A DNA stretch of 50,579 nt, from the NCBI GenBank assembly GCA_964505385.1, contig CAZDIA010000020.1, positions 1-50,579 on the forward strand, read 5' to 3'. A model generated the notes under the pieces. The model worked only from the letters and a program-made list of their open reading frames with translations. It searched no databases and was not told where the DNA came from. Shown in pieces: positions 43,522 through 50,579 of this stretch. Within the stretch, counting starts at the first letter, position 1. Every line of letters starts with the position of its first letter. The position numbers and the translations under genes were made by a program. Source of the stretch: SLJN01 sp964505385 (GTDB taxonomy: Bacteria > Bacteroidota > Rhodothermia > Balneolales > Natronogracilivirgulaceae).

Positions 43522-43848
43522 TTAACTGCGTGGACGCAGCGAGTTTTGAAGCTTTTGCCTGCCGCTCTTTGTCTGTGATGCACCTGAATCAGATGATTGT
43601 GTTGATGATATCTGAGTTGCAGAATCTTTAACTGAAAAATCTTCCTCCGTCACGATTGCCTCAAGGGTGCGAACTCTTTTTTCCAAATACTGATTACTTT
43701 GTTCCAACTCTCTTAAGCGATTGGATAAATCATCCGGTATTCGCTTTGCTTTTCTGCGGTCAGTAACCAGTCGATAAATCATATAGAAGAAAGCAAGAGG
43801 TACTACAACTGTTAAACCGAAAGCAAGTATAAATTCTGTAAAGCCCAT
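43522..43848 (-). CDS. Small membrane coiled-coil protein (PspB-like architecture)
   Basis: 108 residues: one transmembrane helix (about 5-26, EFILAFGLTVVVPLAFFYMIY), a basic hinge (TDRRKAKRIPDD), a coiled coil (about 40-66, LRELEQSNQYLEKRVRTLEAIV) and a Ser/Thr/Gln-rich tail. TM plus coiled coil with RVRTLEAIV resembles phage-shock protein B, which controls the envelope stress response, but no pspA or pspC is nearby. It sits between yggS and divIVA, the place of SepF/YlmG in Gram-positive clusters, though it shows no SepF fold. The call is by architecture only. Confidence 0.65.
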   Translation of the reverse strand: MGFTEFILAFGLTVVVPLAFFYMIYRLVTDRRKAKRIPDDLSNRLRELEQSNQYLEKRVRTLEAIVTEEDFSVKDSATQISSTQSSDSGASQTKSGRQKLQNSLRPRS

Positions 43849-44070
43849 GGCGATTAATGATTAGTGGTACTTAAATTTCTGTTCCCTATCCTGCACACAG
43901 CTATCAATGATGATGTTTGTGGCATTTTATATTCGCATTCTTCGTGAGAATTCTATGAATGTTTCATCTCACCTGGAAATTCAAAAACTATCAAACAGAA
44001 ATGCTTTACAAGCATCCCTTTATAGTTTTTCCATGCTTTTAGTAAATAATGATGTGTAATTCAGTAAGAA

Positions 44071-44793
44071 TCAAGCCTTTTCTTTATCGGTTATCGCACA
44101 GTCACGGGCGCCGAAAAGTGCTGTTCCAACGCGGATCATCGTAGCACCCTCTTCAATCGCGATATCCATATCATGCGTCATTCCCATGGATAAATGCTTC
44201 AGCGAAACCGGCTCAGAGTATTGATCGGAATATTTTTCCTTCAATTCGCGAAGCAAATCAAATTCACTTCGGATTTGATCACGATCTTCGGTCAAAGTCG
44301 CGATGCCCATTAATCCTTTTGTATGAATATGGGAGAGCCCTGATGCATAATCGAGAATAGACTCAAGCTCATCAGGCCGGCATCCGCTTTTCTGATCTTC
44401 ATCGCTGATATTAACCTGTATCAGGATATTTATAATTCTTCCGGCATTGCCTGCGCGCTTCTCCAGTTCTTTTAATTCTTTCAGGCGGGCGACGGACTGA
44501 ATCCAGTTGACACGCTTAGCCAGGTATTTAATCTTGTTAGTTTGCAGCGGTCCGACCATATGCCAGTTGATACGCTCATCCGGCAATTCTTCCATTTTAC
44601 CGATCAGCTCCTGCACTTTGTTCTCGCCAATATCAACCTGACCCAGCTCAACCGCTTCCCTGATCATCTCAACCGGCTTGGTTTTACTTATGCCAATTAA
44701 AGTAATTTCATCAGTTTGCCTGCCGCAAGATGAGCAGATCTCAGATATCCTGGATTGTAAATTCTGCAGATTAGTTGCTATATCAGTGTTCAT
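44071..44793 (-). CDS. YggS-family PLP homeostasis protein
   Basis: 240 residues, a single PLP-binding TIM barrel. PLP Lys lies in LIGISKTKPVEMI (about residue 35). Other family motifs are IGENKVQEL, INWHMVGPLQTNKIKYL, ILIQVNISDEDQKSG, GLMGIAT and LSMGMTHDMDIAIEEGATMIRVGTALFG, the last with the phosphate-binding SMGM and RVG. It has no known catalytic activity and buffers pyridoxal phosphate in the cytoplasm. It lies upstream of the small membrane protein and divIVA genes, 222 bases away. Confidence 0.95.
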   Translation of the reverse strand: MNTDIATNLQNLQSRISEICSSCGRQTDEITLIGISKTKPVEMIREAVELGQVDIGENKVQELIGKMEELPDERINWHMVGPLQTNKIKYLAKRVNWIQSVARLKELKELEKRAGNAGRIINILIQVNISDEDQKSGCRPDELESILDYASGLSHIHTKGLMGIATLTEDRDQIRSEFDLLRELKEKYSDQYSEPVSLKHLSMGMTHDMDIAIEEGATMIRVGTALFGARDCAITDKEKA

Positions 44794-45023
44794 GCCTTTA
44801 TAAACGGTTAATAATTTGATTTCAGCTACGTTAATATCGGTAATAATTAAGTTTTATTCTTTATTGAAAAAACTTTATATTTGGTGTTCTCTAAGATTAG
44901 ATTGAAATAGCATAAAGGGTAGTTAATGCTTACGTTTTTGTCGGTACATGCACATTTCAAGTGCGAAACGCCGGCCGTGTTAAGTTCCAATTTAAACAAA
45001 GTTGGAGGGCGGCCGATTTCGCA

Positions 45024-46025
45024 ATGACCTTAAAAGTTGATCAAATAACAGCTTTTCTCGATCAGCAAGCTCCTCCACCAACAAAGCTGGAATTTGACAA
45101 CATAGGATTACTACTCGGAAGCCCCTCAAATAACGTTTCAACTCTCTTATGCTGCCTTGATGTTACTCCTGAAGTCGTACATGAAGCTATTTCCGCTAAC
45201 GCCGAGCTGATCATCGCCCACCATCCTCTGATTTTCAAGAAACTTTCCCGTATTGATACATCAACCGAGGAAGGTTTTATGATCAGCGAGTTGCTTAAAC
45301 ACGACATTTCCGTTTTTGCAGCCCACACCAATTATGATGTGGCTAATGACGGGGTCTCTTTTGTCATGGCCGAGCTTCTTGGCCTTCAAAATACCGAGTT
45401 TCTTGATCCGCTTAACAACCATGATTGCATACTTGAAGTAGCTTCATCTTCTCATGCAGTCAACAAGATTCAGCCGGTACTTGAGCGGTATGGCACCACT
45501 ATTGCTTACTCATCCTCAGCTGCCGGAGAATCCCATTTCAAAGTGGCAACGCAGGATTATACCGTAAAAGAGATCACCAATATTCTGAAAGAAATTGACG
45601 GCAACTCCCAATACTGGAGCTATCATATCAATCAGGATGAAGCCACCCACGGCCTTGGAGTTGTGGGTGATCTGGAGGAGCCCGTGAATACCCATGATTT
45701 TCTTACGCACGTCAAATCGATTTTTAACTGTGGCCGCATTTCCTATAGCGGTCAACCGGAAAGTATTAGCCGGATAGCTTTGTGCGGCGGTGCGGGCGCT
45801 CCGCTGATCAGTAAAGCATTAGCCAAATCTGATGCATACATAACCGCCGACCTCAAATATCACGACTATTTTACCGGCAAACCAGATTTTCTATTGGCTG
45901 ATATCGGTCATTATGAAAGCGAAATTCAAAGTGTTGACGAACTGGCTTCACGCCTTAGCAAGCGTTTTGACAACTTGAATGTTATAGTTACTTCCGTAAA
46001 TACGAACCCAATAAACCATCTGTAG
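45024..46025 (+). CDS. Nif3-like dinuclear metal centre protein
   Basis: 333 residues from the ATG at 45024. A GTG at 44961 keeps the frame open, but the family starts at KVDQITAFLDQQAPP. Motifs: FDNIGLLLGSP, LLCCLDVT, LIIAHHPLIFKKL (metal His pair), VFAAHTNYDVANDGVS and the C-terminal DIGHYESE (metal Glu). It is the NIF3/DUF34 (YbgI) family, a hexameric hydrolase-like protein linked to GTP cyclohydrolase-type and repair functions whose substrate is unsettled. It is followed by the zinc-ribbon-family gene 37 bases later, the common order in bacteria. Confidence 0.95.
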   Translation: MTLKVDQITAFLDQQAPPPTKLEFDNIGLLLGSPSNNVSTLLCCLDVTPEVVHEAISANAELIIAHHPLIFKKLSRIDTSTEEGFMISELLKHDISVFAAHTNYDVANDGVSFVMAELLGLQNTEFLDPLNNHDCILEVASSSHAVNKIQPVLERYGTTIAYSSSAAGESHFKVATQDYTVKEITNILKEIDGNSQYWSYHINQDEATHGLGVVGDLEEPVNTHDFLTHVKSIFNCGRISYSGQPESISRIALCGGAGAPLISKALAKSDAYITADLKYHDYFTGKPDFLLADIGHYESEIQSVDELASRLSKRFDNLNVIVTSVNTNPINHL

Positions 46026-46062
46026 CACCTTGACAACCAAGACAACTGATTCAAAAACGACC

Positions 46063-46806
46063 ATGAAAGATATCCTACAACAACTGGCAAATCTTCAGTA
46101 CATCGACTCTCGCATTGATGAGCTGACCAGAATGCGGGGTGATCTCCCTGAAGAAATCGCCGACATCGAAACCGATGTTGCCCGCCTTGAAGCACAGGAA
46201 AATCGCAATAAAGCTGAGCAAAAAGAGCTTGAGCTGGAAAAATCAAATCTTGAACTGGAAATAAAGGATGCCGAAGAGCTGGTGAAAAAATATGATGAGC
46301 AGCAGCTCAATGTTCGCAACAACCGCGAATACGATGCTCTCACAAAAGAAATTGATACCCAGAAACAAACTATTGAAAATGCGAACTCGAGGCTCGAAGA
46401 AATTGCGATGCTTCAGGAAGAGCTCAAAAAAAATCTGACTGAAGTACAGCAAGAGCTTGAACAAACCAGAGCAGAGCTGAAGAGCAAGCAGGATAAGATG
46501 AATGAGGTTATCGAAAGCACTAAATCCGAAGAGGAAGAGCTTAAAAAGAAAAGGGAGGAAGCAAAAGAAAAAATTGATAAACGCTACCTGAAAAGCTATG
46601 AGCGTCTCAGAAAGGGTCTGAATAACGGCAAAGCGGTTGTTCCGATGGAAAAAGGGTCGAGCAACGGGGTTATGCTGCCACCTCAAACTCAGGTAGAAGT
46701 TCGCCGGATGAACAAAATCGTTATTGATGAAAACAGTGGCAGAATTGTTGTAGATCCGAGCTTTTTCGAAGAAGCTGCAAAAACGTTTAAAGTAAACAAA
46801 AACTGA
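46063..46806 (+). CDS. C4 zinc-ribbon-family coiled-coil protein lacking its cysteines
   Basis: 247 residues from the ATG at 46063; a TTG at 46030 is less likely. A long charged coiled coil (about 1-180) leads to a C-terminal part that aligns with the DUF164/zf-RING_7 zinc ribbon. The family usually reads C-G-C----LPP--...-R---I--C--CGRI. Here it reads GSSNGVMLPPQTQVEVRRMN, then KIVIDENSGRIVVD. All four cysteine positions are changed, so no zinc can be held although the rest of the ribbon is kept. The gene pairs with nif3 in front and rnpB behind. Its function is unknown even in the family; this copy may use the fold without metal. Confidence 0.85.
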   Translation: MKDILQQLANLQYIDSRIDELTRMRGDLPEEIADIETDVARLEAQENRNKAEQKELELEKSNLELEIKDAEELVKKYDEQQLNVRNNREYDALTKEIDTQKQTIENANSRLEEIAMLQEELKKNLTEVQQELEQTRAELKSKQDKMNEVIESTKSEEEELKKKREEAKEKIDKRYLKSYERLRKGLNNGKAVVPMEKGSSNGVMLPPQTQVEVRRMNKIVIDENSGRIVVDPSFFEEAAKTFKVNKN

Positions 46807-46825
46807 TTTTTTACGTTTTATAATT

Positions 46826-47203
46826 GGCGTTGCCGGGTAATCGTCCCGACTGTAAACGTCGGGAAGGAAAGTCCGAACACCAACGGGTACCGTGCCCCGG
46901 GAAACCGGGGGCTCCGATCCCGAACTGAAAACATTCAGAATCGGGATCGGCGGACGGAAAGTGCCACAGAAAACAAACCGCCCCGATCGGTAACGTTCCG
47001 GGGTAAGGGTGAAAAGGTGAGGTAAGAGCTCACCGCTCCGACAGGCAACTGTCGGGGGCACGGCAAACCCCACGGGGTGAAAGATAAACAGGCAGTGTGC
47101 CGCCCGTCACGCAACTGCCGGGTAAATCGCTCAGATAAATGATTACCACTCTGCACCGATATCTTTCGGGCAGAGATACAGAATTCGGCTTACAGGCAAC
47201 GCC
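46826..47203 (+). ncRNA. rnpB: RNase P RNA (bacterial class A)
   Basis: P1 stem GGCGTTGCC (46826) pairs perfectly with GGCAACGCC (ending 47203). Conserved core signatures are in order: GGAAGGAAAGTCCGAACACC, CCACAGAAAACAAACCGCC, GGTAAGAGCTCACCG, GCACGGCAAACCCC, then AGATAAATGATTACC and the 3' end ACAGAATTCGGCTTACAGGC. About 378 bases. It is the ribozyme that removes 5' leaders from pre-tRNAs. It begins 20 bases after the zinc-ribbon-family gene and may share its transcript or use its own promoter; a T-rich tract (ATTCTTTTTTC, 47221 onward) follows. Confidence 0.96.
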
Positions 47204-47411
47204 ATTCATTTTAAAAAAATCGATTATTCTTTTTTCTTAGCTCCTCTATATAATTATTGCACACGGACAGGATGATTGTTTCTGGTGGATTGAATCAAAA
47301 AACTGTATTATAGGCAACATGTTAACCCGGCTGTGAAAACCATAAATAACACAGCTTCGTTAACTCATAAATATTGATCAAATAAACCAGAATTAACGAA
47401 AACTTAAGTTT

Positions 47412-47750
47412 ATGAATCCTTTGTTTTTATTAACCGGCGAGCCTGATGTCTTATTAGCAGGTGATCCTGAAGGCGGAGGCGGATTTGCCAGCTTATTCTT
47501 TCTTGTTGCCATCTTTGTAATCTTCTATTTCTTCATCATACGCCCTCAGTCAAAAAAACAGAAAGAGATTCAGCGAAAAGTCTCTGAAATGAAAAAGGGT
47601 GATAAAATCGTCACATCCGGTGGAATTATTGGAAAACTGGTGAGTGATGAGGAAAACTCGGCCTTGCTTGAAATAGATGAAGGTGTAAAAGTACGTTTTC
47701 AGAAAAACGCTATTGTGGATGTTAACCCGGATGAAACTCAATCCGCATGA
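47412..47750 (+). CDS. yajC: Preprotein translocase subunit YajC
   Basis: 112 residues: one transmembrane helix (about 26-46, FASLFFLVAIFVIFYFFIIRP) directly followed by PQSKKQKEIQRKVSEM, then KGDKIVTSGGIIGKL and a short acidic tail. This is the standard YajC pattern. It belongs to the SecDF-YajC membrane module that assists SecYEG export. No secDF follows; ribBA starts 74 bases later. Confidence 0.95.
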   Translation: MNPLFLLTGEPDVLLAGDPEGGGGFASLFFLVAIFVIFYFFIIRPQSKKQKEIQRKVSEMKKGDKIVTSGGIIGKLVSDEENSALLEIDEGVKVRFQKNAIVDVNPDETQSA

Positions 47751-47824
47751 ATCTCCTTTAGTTATGCGACGAGGGTGAACGTCCTGCTAAATCTCTTTTA
47801 CTTACCCTTTTTAATGCCGATCTC

Positions 47825-49081
47825 ATGACAGAGAAATTGGTACTTAACACAATTGAAGAAGCGCTTGATGATCTTCGAAACGGAAAAATGGTCATCGTTT
47901 GTGATGATGAAGACCGTGAAAACGAAGGGGATTTCATCATGCCCGCTGATACGATTACGCCGGAGGCCATTAATGTAATGGCAAAACACGGCCGGGGCTT
48001 GATTTGTGCTCCCATTACCCGGCGACGAGCTCATGACCTCAAGCTTAGCCGGATGGTTGAAGACAACACTGACCCCCACGGTACCGCATTTACGGTTTCC
48101 GTTGATCTTAAGAAGGGAACTTCTACAGGAATTTCCGCATCGGATCGGGCTAAAACCATCAAAGCCTTAATTGATGATAATACTCGTGCTGATGATTTTC
48201 ATCGCCCCGGCCACGTATTTCCGTTGATTGCTCACGAAGGAGGTGTGCTCAGAAGAGCCGGGCATACGGAAGCCGCAATAGATCTGGCCCGATCTGCAGG
48301 TTTTAAACCTGCCGGTGTAATTTGTGAGATCATGAATGAGGATGGCAGCATGGCCCGTCTTCCTGATTTAATGGAAGTTGCTAAAGATCTCGACTTGAAG
48401 ATCATTACTATAAAGGATCTCATTGCCTACCGGATGAAGCATGAGCGTCTGGTTAAAAAAGCTATTGACGTTCAAATGCCAACCGCATATGGCGATTTTA
48501 CACTACACGCATTTGAAGAGATACTGACCGGAGGTTCTCACCTCGCTTTGACTAAAGGAGAATGGGAAGAGGGTGATCCGGTTATGGTAAGAGTACATTC
48601 ACTTTGCGTAACCGGGGATATATTTGGTTCTAAGCGGTGTGATTGCGGTGAGCAACTTCATGCTGCTTTATCTATGATTGAGGAAGAAGGAAAAGGTGCT
48701 CTTTTGTATATGAATCAGGAGGGCAGGGGGATCGGGCTTATAAACAAACTACGTGCCTACAAACTCCAGGAAGAGGGAATGGATACCATCGAAGCCAATG
48801 AGGCGCTTGGTTTCAAGTCTGATCTTCGTGATTATGGAACGGGAGCACAAATGCTTCGCGAGCTTAAAATCAGAAATCTGCGGTTGCTGACAAATAACCC
48901 GTCTAAACGTGTCGGGCTTCAAGGCTATGGTTTGGAAATTGTAGAGCGCATCCCACTTGAAATTGAAGCCACACCTGAAAACTTAAATTATCTCAAAACC
49001 AAGAGAGATCGAATGGGGCATGAACTAAAACATGTTGACACTCATGATCCGCATGAATTAATACGGAGTATACTGCATTAA
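47825..49081 (+). CDS. ribBA: Bifunctional DHBP synthase / GTP cyclohydrolase II (RibBA)
   Basis: 418 residues in two domains. N-terminal DHBP synthase (about 1-205): DDEDRENEGDFI, RPGHVFPLIAHEGGVL and RAGHTEAAIDLARSAG. C-terminal GTP cyclohydrolase II (about 210-410): zinc-binding Cys in VTGDIFGSKRCDCGEQL, then NQEGRGIGLINKL, DLRDYGTGAQMLREL and NNPSKRVGLQGYG. It starts the riboflavin pathway from ribulose 5-phosphate and GTP. I saw no FMN riboswitch in the 74-base leader and no other rib genes nearby. Confidence 0.97.
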   Translation: MTEKLVLNTIEEALDDLRNGKMVIVCDDEDRENEGDFIMPADTITPEAINVMAKHGRGLICAPITRRRAHDLKLSRMVEDNTDPHGTAFTVSVDLKKGTSTGISASDRAKTIKALIDDNTRADDFHRPGHVFPLIAHEGGVLRRAGHTEAAIDLARSAGFKPAGVICEIMNEDGSMARLPDLMEVAKDLDLKIITIKDLIAYRMKHERLVKKAIDVQMPTAYGDFTLHAFEEILTGGSHLALTKGEWEEGDPVMVRVHSLCVTGDIFGSKRCDCGEQLHAALSMIEEEGKGALLYMNQEGRGIGLINKLRAYKLQEEGMDTIEANEALGFKSDLRDYGTGAQMLRELKIRNLRLLTNNPSKRVGLQGYGLEIVERIPLEIEATPENLNYLKTKRDRMGHELKHVDTHDPHELIRSILH

Positions 49082-49097
49082 GCAGCTGCCATTTAAT

Positions 49098-49220
49098 TAG
49101 TGCCTCTAAGAAAACGCCAATATCTTCGTTCCGCTCGTCCCCAAAATGCTCGTGTACGCGCTGTACACTGCGCTTTTAGGGACTTCGCGCGCCTTGATCT
49201 TGGCGTTTTCTTAGGGCACT
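49098..49220. repeat. 123-bp imperfect palindromic element
   Basis: The left end TAGTGCCTCTAAGAAAACGC and the right end read in reverse (AGTGCCCTAAGAAAACGCCAA) match with one indel and one mismatch. The interior continues the palindrome (GTCCC-AAAA ... TTTT-GGGAC and GTGTAC ... GTACAC), so the whole element can fold as one long hairpin. No ORF is present. It lies after ribBA; a related half-copy is at 50122-50175. The rest of 49082-49500 holds only the dispersed repeat copy B. Confidence 0.75.
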
Positions 49221-49338
49221 TGGAGTTTTCATACAGACTCTAACTAGCCCCTCAACACATTGCACCACTTTTCCGGTTAATCCAATAATTATTGTTGCCC
49301 CGTATCATTACACACAGCCCGTAAAATAGGAGACCTAA

Positions 49339-49497
49339 CTTAATTTCCTATAAATTCATTATAGTTGCTACATTTATTACGAATTACCGGCAAAATTTTG
49401 TTTGAGGTTTGAAGTTTGATGTTTTAACTAACGACAAACAAGGTCGCAAGTCTTGACCCATGTTGCAAATATAATCACCGAATGTGGATATGAACTT
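49339..49497 (-). repeat. Dispersed repeat, copy B
   Basis: On the minus strand this reads AAGTTCATATCC, then TTGCAACATGGGT, AACATCAAACTTCAAACCTC, TTTTGCCGGTAATTCGTAAT, ATGTAGCAACTATAATG and TTTATAGGAAATTAAG, matching copy A at 26376-26556 block by block. The poorly matching part lies between the GGGT and AACATC blocks. Function unknown. Confidence 0.7.
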
Positions 49498-49500
49498 CAG

Positions 49501-50091
49501 CTAACTTGGGTTCTGTAAATACTCTCTCAGCAATCCGGGTTTCTCACACGGAACGCTGATTTCTTTGGGTTTAAAATCCAATCCTTTCTCGAAACTCATG
49601 CGATCATGAGGTATATTCTTCAGATAGTATTCTACACCCACATTAAATACCTGAGTTTGTAATTCTGACTGATAGGAGGTTGTGTGTGCCGGATGCCAGG
49701 TTCGCCCCGATGAAGACTGATTCGAACCAGGCGTTCTCATTATTACCGCTTCATCTGTGTATATCATGGCGGTCTTAAGTTGATCGGGTGCTTTTATATA
49801 AATTTCGCCATACACATTACGCACATCCGTCGCTTGCAGAATATGATCGCTAATCTGAAATCCGATCATTCCTTCCTCTTCGTCCGTATGACAAATCGAA
49901 ATCTGAGCTTGCTTTACATTCGATTTGTGTTCCTCAAAGCTGAGCTCTTCGGTCTCGATGATGATAACATTTGACCCCGGCTGAATTTCATACTCATTAT
50001 AAGGCTCCGCTGAATCTCTGGAAACCTCCATCTGTTCAAGTTTGGTATAACAGGAGGTCAGCAGGAGTAATATCAGGATCAAAAAACGCAT
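49501..50091 (-). CDS. Putative lipoprotein of unknown function
   Basis: 196 residues with a short lipoprotein signal (MRFLILILLLLTSC, Cys 14). The mature part begins YTKLEQMEVSRDSAEPYNEY and is beta-rich and acidic. An SxG-poor region with Ser-rich turn (TPGSNQSSSGRTWHPA) lies near residue 120. No family is recognised. It stands alone between repeat elements; probably a small envelope lipoprotein. Confidence 0.7.
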   Translation of the reverse strand: MRFLILILLLLTSCYTKLEQMEVSRDSAEPYNEYEIQPGSNVIIIETEELSFEEHKSNVKQAQISICHTDEEEGMIGFQISDHILQATDVRNVYGEIYIKAPDQLKTAMIYTDEAVIMRTPGSNQSSSGRTWHPAHTTSYQSELQTQVFNVGVEYYLKNIPHDRMSFEKGLDFKPKEISVPCEKPGLLREYLQNPS

Positions 50092-50121
50092 GGTTAGCGT
50101 ATTGCAGGAATAATGTTTATG

Positions 50122-50175
50122 TAGTGTCTCTAAGATAACGCTAATATCTTTGCTTCACTGGCCCAAAAAACTCTA
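50122..50175. repeat. Diverged half-copy of the 123-bp palindrome
   Basis: TAGTGTCTCTAAGATAACGC followed by TAATATCTTTGCTTCACTGG aligns with the left half of the 49098-49220 element (TAGTGCCTCTAAGAAAACGC, CAATATCTTCGTTCCGCTCG) at roughly three bases in four. The right half is missing. Confidence 0.65.
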
Positions 50176-50231
50176 CCCGAAAGTGATCGAGAACTGTATC
50201 TAATGTTTTCGCAATATGCTAATTGCTTAAA

Positions 50232-50267
50232 AAAAAAGCCATCCCGATTTGTCGGGATGGCTTTTTT
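50232..50267 (-). terminator. Bidirectional intrinsic terminator
   Basis: AAAAAAGCCATCCCGA and TCGGGATGGCTTTTTT form a perfect 16-bp stem around TTTG, with an A-run on one side and a T-run on the other. It ends the partial gene at 50307-50579; it could also stop transcripts on the plus strand. Confidence 0.9.
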
Positions 50268-50306
50268 AGTTTTCTACCTGAATTCGCTATGCCAATTCAT
50301 CAATTA

Positions 50307-50579
50307 TTACTCTTCATCCGCTTCCTGGATGAAAACATTGGCACTACTCAGGTTTTCTGCAACTTCTACATCTTCCGCATTTTCAAGGTTCAGTCCCAAA
50401 GCGACTTCGCCTTCAACGTTTTCTTCCATGAGCTGAATTTCAACATGTGCGGTACTTGAATTGGCTTCAATAGTAACCGGGGAATCCGTTACGAGCTCAT
50501 AGTGCTCACCTTCAACTGCAGAAGATTCACCATCAACTGAAAAGTCAACTTGCAAGTCGGAGTCTCTTTGTTCGGCAAT
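50307..50579 (-). CDS. C-terminal part of a Calx-beta-like surface protein (runs off window)
   Basis: The frame is open to the window edge (reading IAEQRDSDLQVDFSVDGESS from the edge), so only about 90 C-terminal residues are seen. They form one beta-sandwich of the Calx-beta / DUF4843-like type: VDFSVDGESSAVEGEHYEL, then VTIEANSSTAHVEIQLMEEN, ALGLNLENAEDVEVAENLSS and a final acidic tail. Such domains occur in secreted or lipoprotein surface proteins. A terminator follows 40 bases after the stop. Confidence 0.65.
   Translation of the reverse strand: MAEQRDSDLQVDFSVDGESSAVEGEHYELVTDSPVTIEANSSTAHVEIQLMEENVEGEVALGLNLENAEDVEVAENLSSANVFIQEADEE

Noticed and set aside
46243..47073. 276-codon minus-strand frame across the zinc-ribbon-family gene and RNase P RNA
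   Set aside because: It is antisense to a clear protein gene and a structured RNA; Phe-rich composition reflects the Lys/Glu-rich coiled coil on the other strand.
47751..47824. Possible FMN riboswitch before ribBA
   Set aside because: The leader is only 74 bases and lacks the conserved RFN core segments.

Overview
The window looks like a chromosomal segment of a Bacteroidota/FCB-group bacterium, most likely Balneolota or a close relative. Pointers are a type IX secretion sorting domain whose core begins NYPNPFNP, a Bat (aerotolerance) operon, a class II DAHP synthase, several TTG starts, and mostly weak ribosome binding sites. It is a draft assembly: one 100-N gap (10685-10784) sits inside a tandem repeat. 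No phage, IS transposase, CRISPR array or secondary-metabolite cluster was seen. Most genes are conserved housekeeping genes; the unusual material lies in the intergenic DNA and in a small decaying island.

Layout. 1-6.9 kb, minus strand: yebC, batC-, batD- and batE-like genes and an M20 dipeptidase in one run, then a secreted amidohydrolase. 7.0-8.6 kb: an intact antitoxin beside a toxin gene broken by an in-frame stop, a divergent GroES-like gene, and a lipoprotein-type gene broken by two in-frame stops. 8.7-11.1 kb: a T9SS-exported protein, a GIY-YIG protein, and a tRNA-Pro(GGG) followed by a 137-bp tandem array of tRNA-derived pseudo-copies with terminators. 11.8-17.7 kb: tonB, a lipoprotein, clpB and a dnaJ-class gene. 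17.8-21.3 kb: dapA and an M14 carboxypeptidase. 21.7-26.3 kb: an AttH / FtsX-permease / ABC-ATPase operon. 26.6-31.5 kb: a cyclic 2,3-diphosphoglycerate synthetase homologue and uvrA. 31.8-39.7 kb: a beta-propeller protein, class II DAHP synthase, three hsp20 genes, an ArsC/LMW-PTP-like gene and an HtrA protease. 39.8-44.8 kb, minus strand: two uncharacterised proteins, purine nucleoside phosphorylase, DivIVA, a small membrane coiled-coil protein and YggS. 45.0-49.1 kb, plus strand: Nif3, a zinc-ribbon-family protein that has lost its cysteines, RNase P RNA, YajC and RibBA. The end holds a lipoprotein and the C-terminal part of a Calx-beta-like protein.

Protein quality control is a recurring theme: ClpB, a DnaJ-class co-chaperone, three Hsp20 proteins, HtrA and a GroES-like protein lie within about 32 kb, but in separate transcription units. 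The three hsp20 genes stand out for canonical Shine-Dalgarno sequences, and in two of them the SD can pair with a short upstream AACC in the same geometry.

The intergenic regions carry several repeat families: a 263-bp element with perfect 45-bp inverted ends, a roughly 160-180-bp repeat present twice in opposite orientation (26.4 and 49.4 kb), a 123-bp imperfect palindrome with a half-copy 0.9 kb away, a CCCGACCGG-type palindromic element, and short ACCACGAGCAC-type repeats. I found no clear multi-gene system of unknown type. The strongest leads are the tRNA-Pro-derived array, the decaying island at 7.0-8.6 kb, and the repeat families.
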